From positions 4,340,001 through 4,404,000 of the forward strand of contig NZ_AP022591.1 in NCBI RefSeq assembly GCF_010731795.1: 64,000 nucleotides of DNA. The letters run 5' to 3'. The notes beneath the pieces are model-generated. The model worked only from the letters and a program-made list of their open reading frames with translations, searched no databases and was not told where the DNA came from. Source of the DNA: Mycolicibacterium celeriflavum. GTDB lineage: Bacteria > Actinomycetota > Actinomycetes > Mycobacteriales > Mycobacteriaceae. The position numbers and the translations under genes were made by a program. Numbering within the stretch: the first letter of the stretch is position 1; each line of letters opens with the position of its first letter. Shown piece after piece: positions 62,661 through 64,000 of this stretch.

Positions 62661-62834
62661 ATGGCTGTGCCCAAGCGCAGGATGTCGCGCGCGAACACCC
62701 GTAGCCGGCGTGCGCAGTGGAAGGCCAAGCGCACCGAACTGGTCGGCGTGAACGTCGCCGGCCAGCAGCACAAGGTGCCGCGTCGGCTGCTCAAAGCCGC
62801 CCGCCTGGGCCTGATCGACCTCGACCGCCGCTAG
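62661..62834 (+). CDS. rpmF: ribosomal protein bL32
   Basis: A 57-residue 50S subunit protein: MAVPKRRMSRANTRSRRAQW followed by a basic helix and RRLLKAARLGLIDLDRR. It is the cysteine-free form (no CxxC zinc ligands), as in mycobacterial Rv0979A, a variant associated with zinc-independent ribosome assembly. The ATG at 62661 is preceded by AGAGGAGA. mprA follows ~70 bp downstream. Confidence 0.94.
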   Translation: MAVPKRRMSRANTRSRRAQWKAKRTELVGVNVAGQQHKVPRRLLKAARLGLIDLDRR

Positions 62835-62871
62835 CGCTCTGGCTCCATTGCCGGCCGCGCCGGCGGCGCAC

Positions 62872-62890
62872 CTCTCAGGTCACTCTCAGA
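62872..62890 (+). promoter_or_regulatory. MprA box
   Basis: Direct repeats CTCTCAGG (62872-62879) and CTCTCAGA (62883-62890) with a 3-bp gap, i.e. 8-3-8 or 19 bp in all. This is the reported architecture of the MprA box in M. tuberculosis. It is 15 bp before the mprA start, so it fits autoregulation. Confidence 0.75.
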
Positions 62891-62905
62891 GAGGGGGGCG
62901 ACACT

Positions 62906-63601
62906 GTGGCTGTGCGCATTCTTGTCGTTGATGATGACCGCGCGGTGCGCGAGTCGCTGCGCCGTTCGCTCTCCTTCAACGGTTACTCCGTCGAACTGGC
63001 TCAGGACGGCGTCGAGGCACTGGACCTGATCGCCAGTGATCGGCCCGACGCCCTGGTGCTCGATGTGATGATGCCGCGGTTGGACGGCCTCGAGGTGTGT
63101 CGCCAGTTGCGTAGCACCGGCGACGACCTGCCGATCCTGGTGTTGACGGCGCGGGACTCGGTCTCCGAGCGCGTCGCGGGCCTCGATGCCGGTGCCGACG
63201 ACTACCTACCGAAGCCGTTCGCCCTCGAGGAACTCCTGGCTCGCATGCGGGCGCTGCTGCGCCGCACCGGGCCCGAAGACGACGGCGCCGAGTCGGCCGC
63301 CATGACGTTCTCCGATCTTTCGCTCGACCCCGTCACCCGCGAGGTCACCCGGGGTCAACGCCCGATCAGCCTGACCCGCACCGAGTTCGCGCTGCTCGAG
63401 ATGCTCATCGCCAACCCCCGCCGGGTGCTTACCCGCAGTCGCATCCTCGAAGAGGTGTGGGGATTCGACTTCCCGACCTCCGGCAACGCCCTCGAGGTGT
63501 ACGTCGGCTATTTGCGCCGCAAGACCGAAGCCGAAGGAGAGCCGCGACTGATCCACACCGTGCGCGGGGTGGGTTATGTGCTGCGCGAAACGCCTCCCTG
63601 A
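62906..63601 (+). CDS. mprA: MprA, response regulator of the MprAB envelope-stress system
   Basis: A 231-residue OmpR/PhoB-type regulator, counterpart of Rv0981 and nearly identical in recognisable stretches. The receiver domain has VRILVVDDDRAVRESLRRSL, the phosphoacceptor Asp53 in LVLDVMMPRLDG, and conserved LVLTARDS and LPKPFALEELL (Lys). The C-terminal winged helix has LTRTEFALLEMLIANPRRVL and GNALEVYVGYLRRKTEAEG. It controls sigB, sigE and stress genes. GTG 62906 is chosen from homologue length; GTG 62912 is possible. Its stop overlaps the mprB ATG (TGATG). Confidence 0.96.
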   Translation: MAVRILVVDDDRAVRESLRRSLSFNGYSVELAQDGVEALDLIASDRPDALVLDVMMPRLDGLEVCRQLRSTGDDLPILVLTARDSVSERVAGLDAGADDYLPKPFALEELLARMRALLRRTGPEDDGAESAAMTFSDLSLDPVTREVTRGQRPISLTRTEFALLEMLIANPRRVLTRSRILEEVWGFDFPTSGNALEVYVGYLRRKTEAEGEPRLIHTVRGVGYVLRETPP

Positions 63602-64000
63602 TGTCCGCACCGAGTTACGGGTCTGCCCCCCAACCTGATTCGCGTTATCCGCAGTCGAGAACGAGTTCGGTGTCGCTGCGGTGGCGCGTGATGCTGCTGG
63701 CGATGTCGATGGTGGCGATGGTCGTGGTGCTGATGGCGGTGGCGGTTTGGGCGGTGGTGTCCCGCGCGCTCTACGACGACGTCGACAACCAACTGCGCAC
63801 CCGGGCCCGTCTGCTGATCGAGAGCGGATCGCTGCAGGCCGACCCGAGCAAGGCGATCGAGGGCACCGCGTACTCGGACGTCAACGCGATGCTGGTGATC
63901 CCCGGCCGGGCCATCTTCACGGCCAACCAGCAGGGGCAGACGCTGCCGCTGGGCGAACCCGAGAAGGCGGTGCTGCGCGGAGACCTGATCATGTCGCTGC
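63601..64000 (+). CDS. mprB: MprB, sensor histidine kinase (N-terminal part, cut by window edge)
   Basis: The first 133 residues of the MprAB sensor kinase, counterpart of Rv0982. A short cytoplasmic segment (MSAPSYGSAPQPDSRYPQSR) is followed by the first membrane helix VMLLAMSMVAMVVVLMAVAV and the start of the extracytoplasmic sensor domain with ALYDDVDNQLRTRARLLIES and AIEGTAYSDVNAMLVIPG, which match the M. tuberculosis protein closely. The HAMP, kinase and second membrane segments lie off the right edge. Translation is coupled to mprA by a one-base TGATG overlap. Confidence 0.93.
   Translation, partial: MSAPSYGSAPQPDSRYPQSRTSSVSLRWRVMLLAMSMVAMVVVLMAVAVWAVVSRALYDDVDNQLRTRARLLIESGSLQADPSKAIEGTAYSDVNAMLVIPGRAIFTANQQGQTLPLGEPEKAVLRGDLIMSL

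Overview
This 64 kb window is high-GC actinobacterial DNA and is almost certainly a chromosomal segment of a mycobacterium, most likely a fast-growing Mycolicibacterium-type species. The evidence is protein recognition plus gene order. From left to right it carries recognisable counterparts of the Mycobacterium tuberculosis block Rv0937c-Rv0982 in the same order: ku, ligD, fpg/nei, SDR, pgi, chorismate mutase, uvrD1, M23 peptidase, sucC, sucD, F420 oxidoreductase, 34 kDa antigen, perM, purN, purH, MoxR-type ATPase and VWA protein, DUF1707 protein, echA7-fadE12-accA2-accD2-fadE13-atuA, rpmF, mprA and mprB. Locus names are given from memory of that genome and were not searched. No rRNA, tRNA, CRISPR array, insertion sequence or complete prophage was seen, and no gene-free stretch exceeds about 270 bp.

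Region by region. 1-6.3 kb: a truncated SDR, a VOC protein, and the bacterial NHEJ pair Ku and LigD. The pair is separated by a PfkB kinase, a nuclease-like gene bracketed by repeats, and a small secreted protein. 6.3-9.7 kb: a TetR/quinone-oxidoreductase operon diverges from two tandem alpha/beta hydrolases over a strong operator-like palindrome. 9.7-16.3 kb: RNase HI, an AraC regulator, and an orphan CheB / STAS-HATPase / CheR-PAS operon with a sigma-F-like promoter, followed by a KstR-box F420 oxidoreductase. 16.3-26.7 kb: accessory metabolic and envelope genes, including a TPP enzyme, an AurF-like diiron protein, YihY/BrkB, cobF, full-length Fpg/Nei, a secreted chorismate mutase, two SDR-type proteins, a Gly-rich secreted protein and an HTH/membrane-protein pair.

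26.7-47.5 kb is mostly core: pgi, succinic semialdehyde dehydrogenase, acyltransferase-3, cytosolic chorismate mutase, uvrD1, M23 peptidase, sucCD with a CRP-like site, a thiolase-like protein, an orphan ModA, a second F420 oxidoreductase with a perfect KstR-type box, the 34 kDa antigen, PerM, and purN-purH. 47.5-54 kb: LpqN/T-like lipoprotein, MoxR-VWA pair, DUF1707 protein, NmrA-like protein and a two-gene module resembling DUF5819 plus HTTM. 54-62.5 kb: a six-gene, end-to-end overlapping acyl-CoA catabolic operon (atuA-fadE13-accD2-accA2-fadE12-echA7) resembling Atu/Liu branched-chain acyl degradation. 62.6-64 kb: rpmF, then mprA-mprB behind an MprA-box-like direct repeat; mprB runs off the right edge.

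The most unusual items are the repeat-bracketed nuclease-like gene (about 2710-3716), the orphan chemotaxis-enzyme/STAS operon with a sigma-F-like promoter (11709-15379), a 24-bp tandem repeat that lengthens the end of atuA exactly at its overlap with fadE13, and several dispersed hairpin or oligonucleotide repeats. Genes are packed unusually tightly: of twelve convergent junctions, five have overlapping stop codons.
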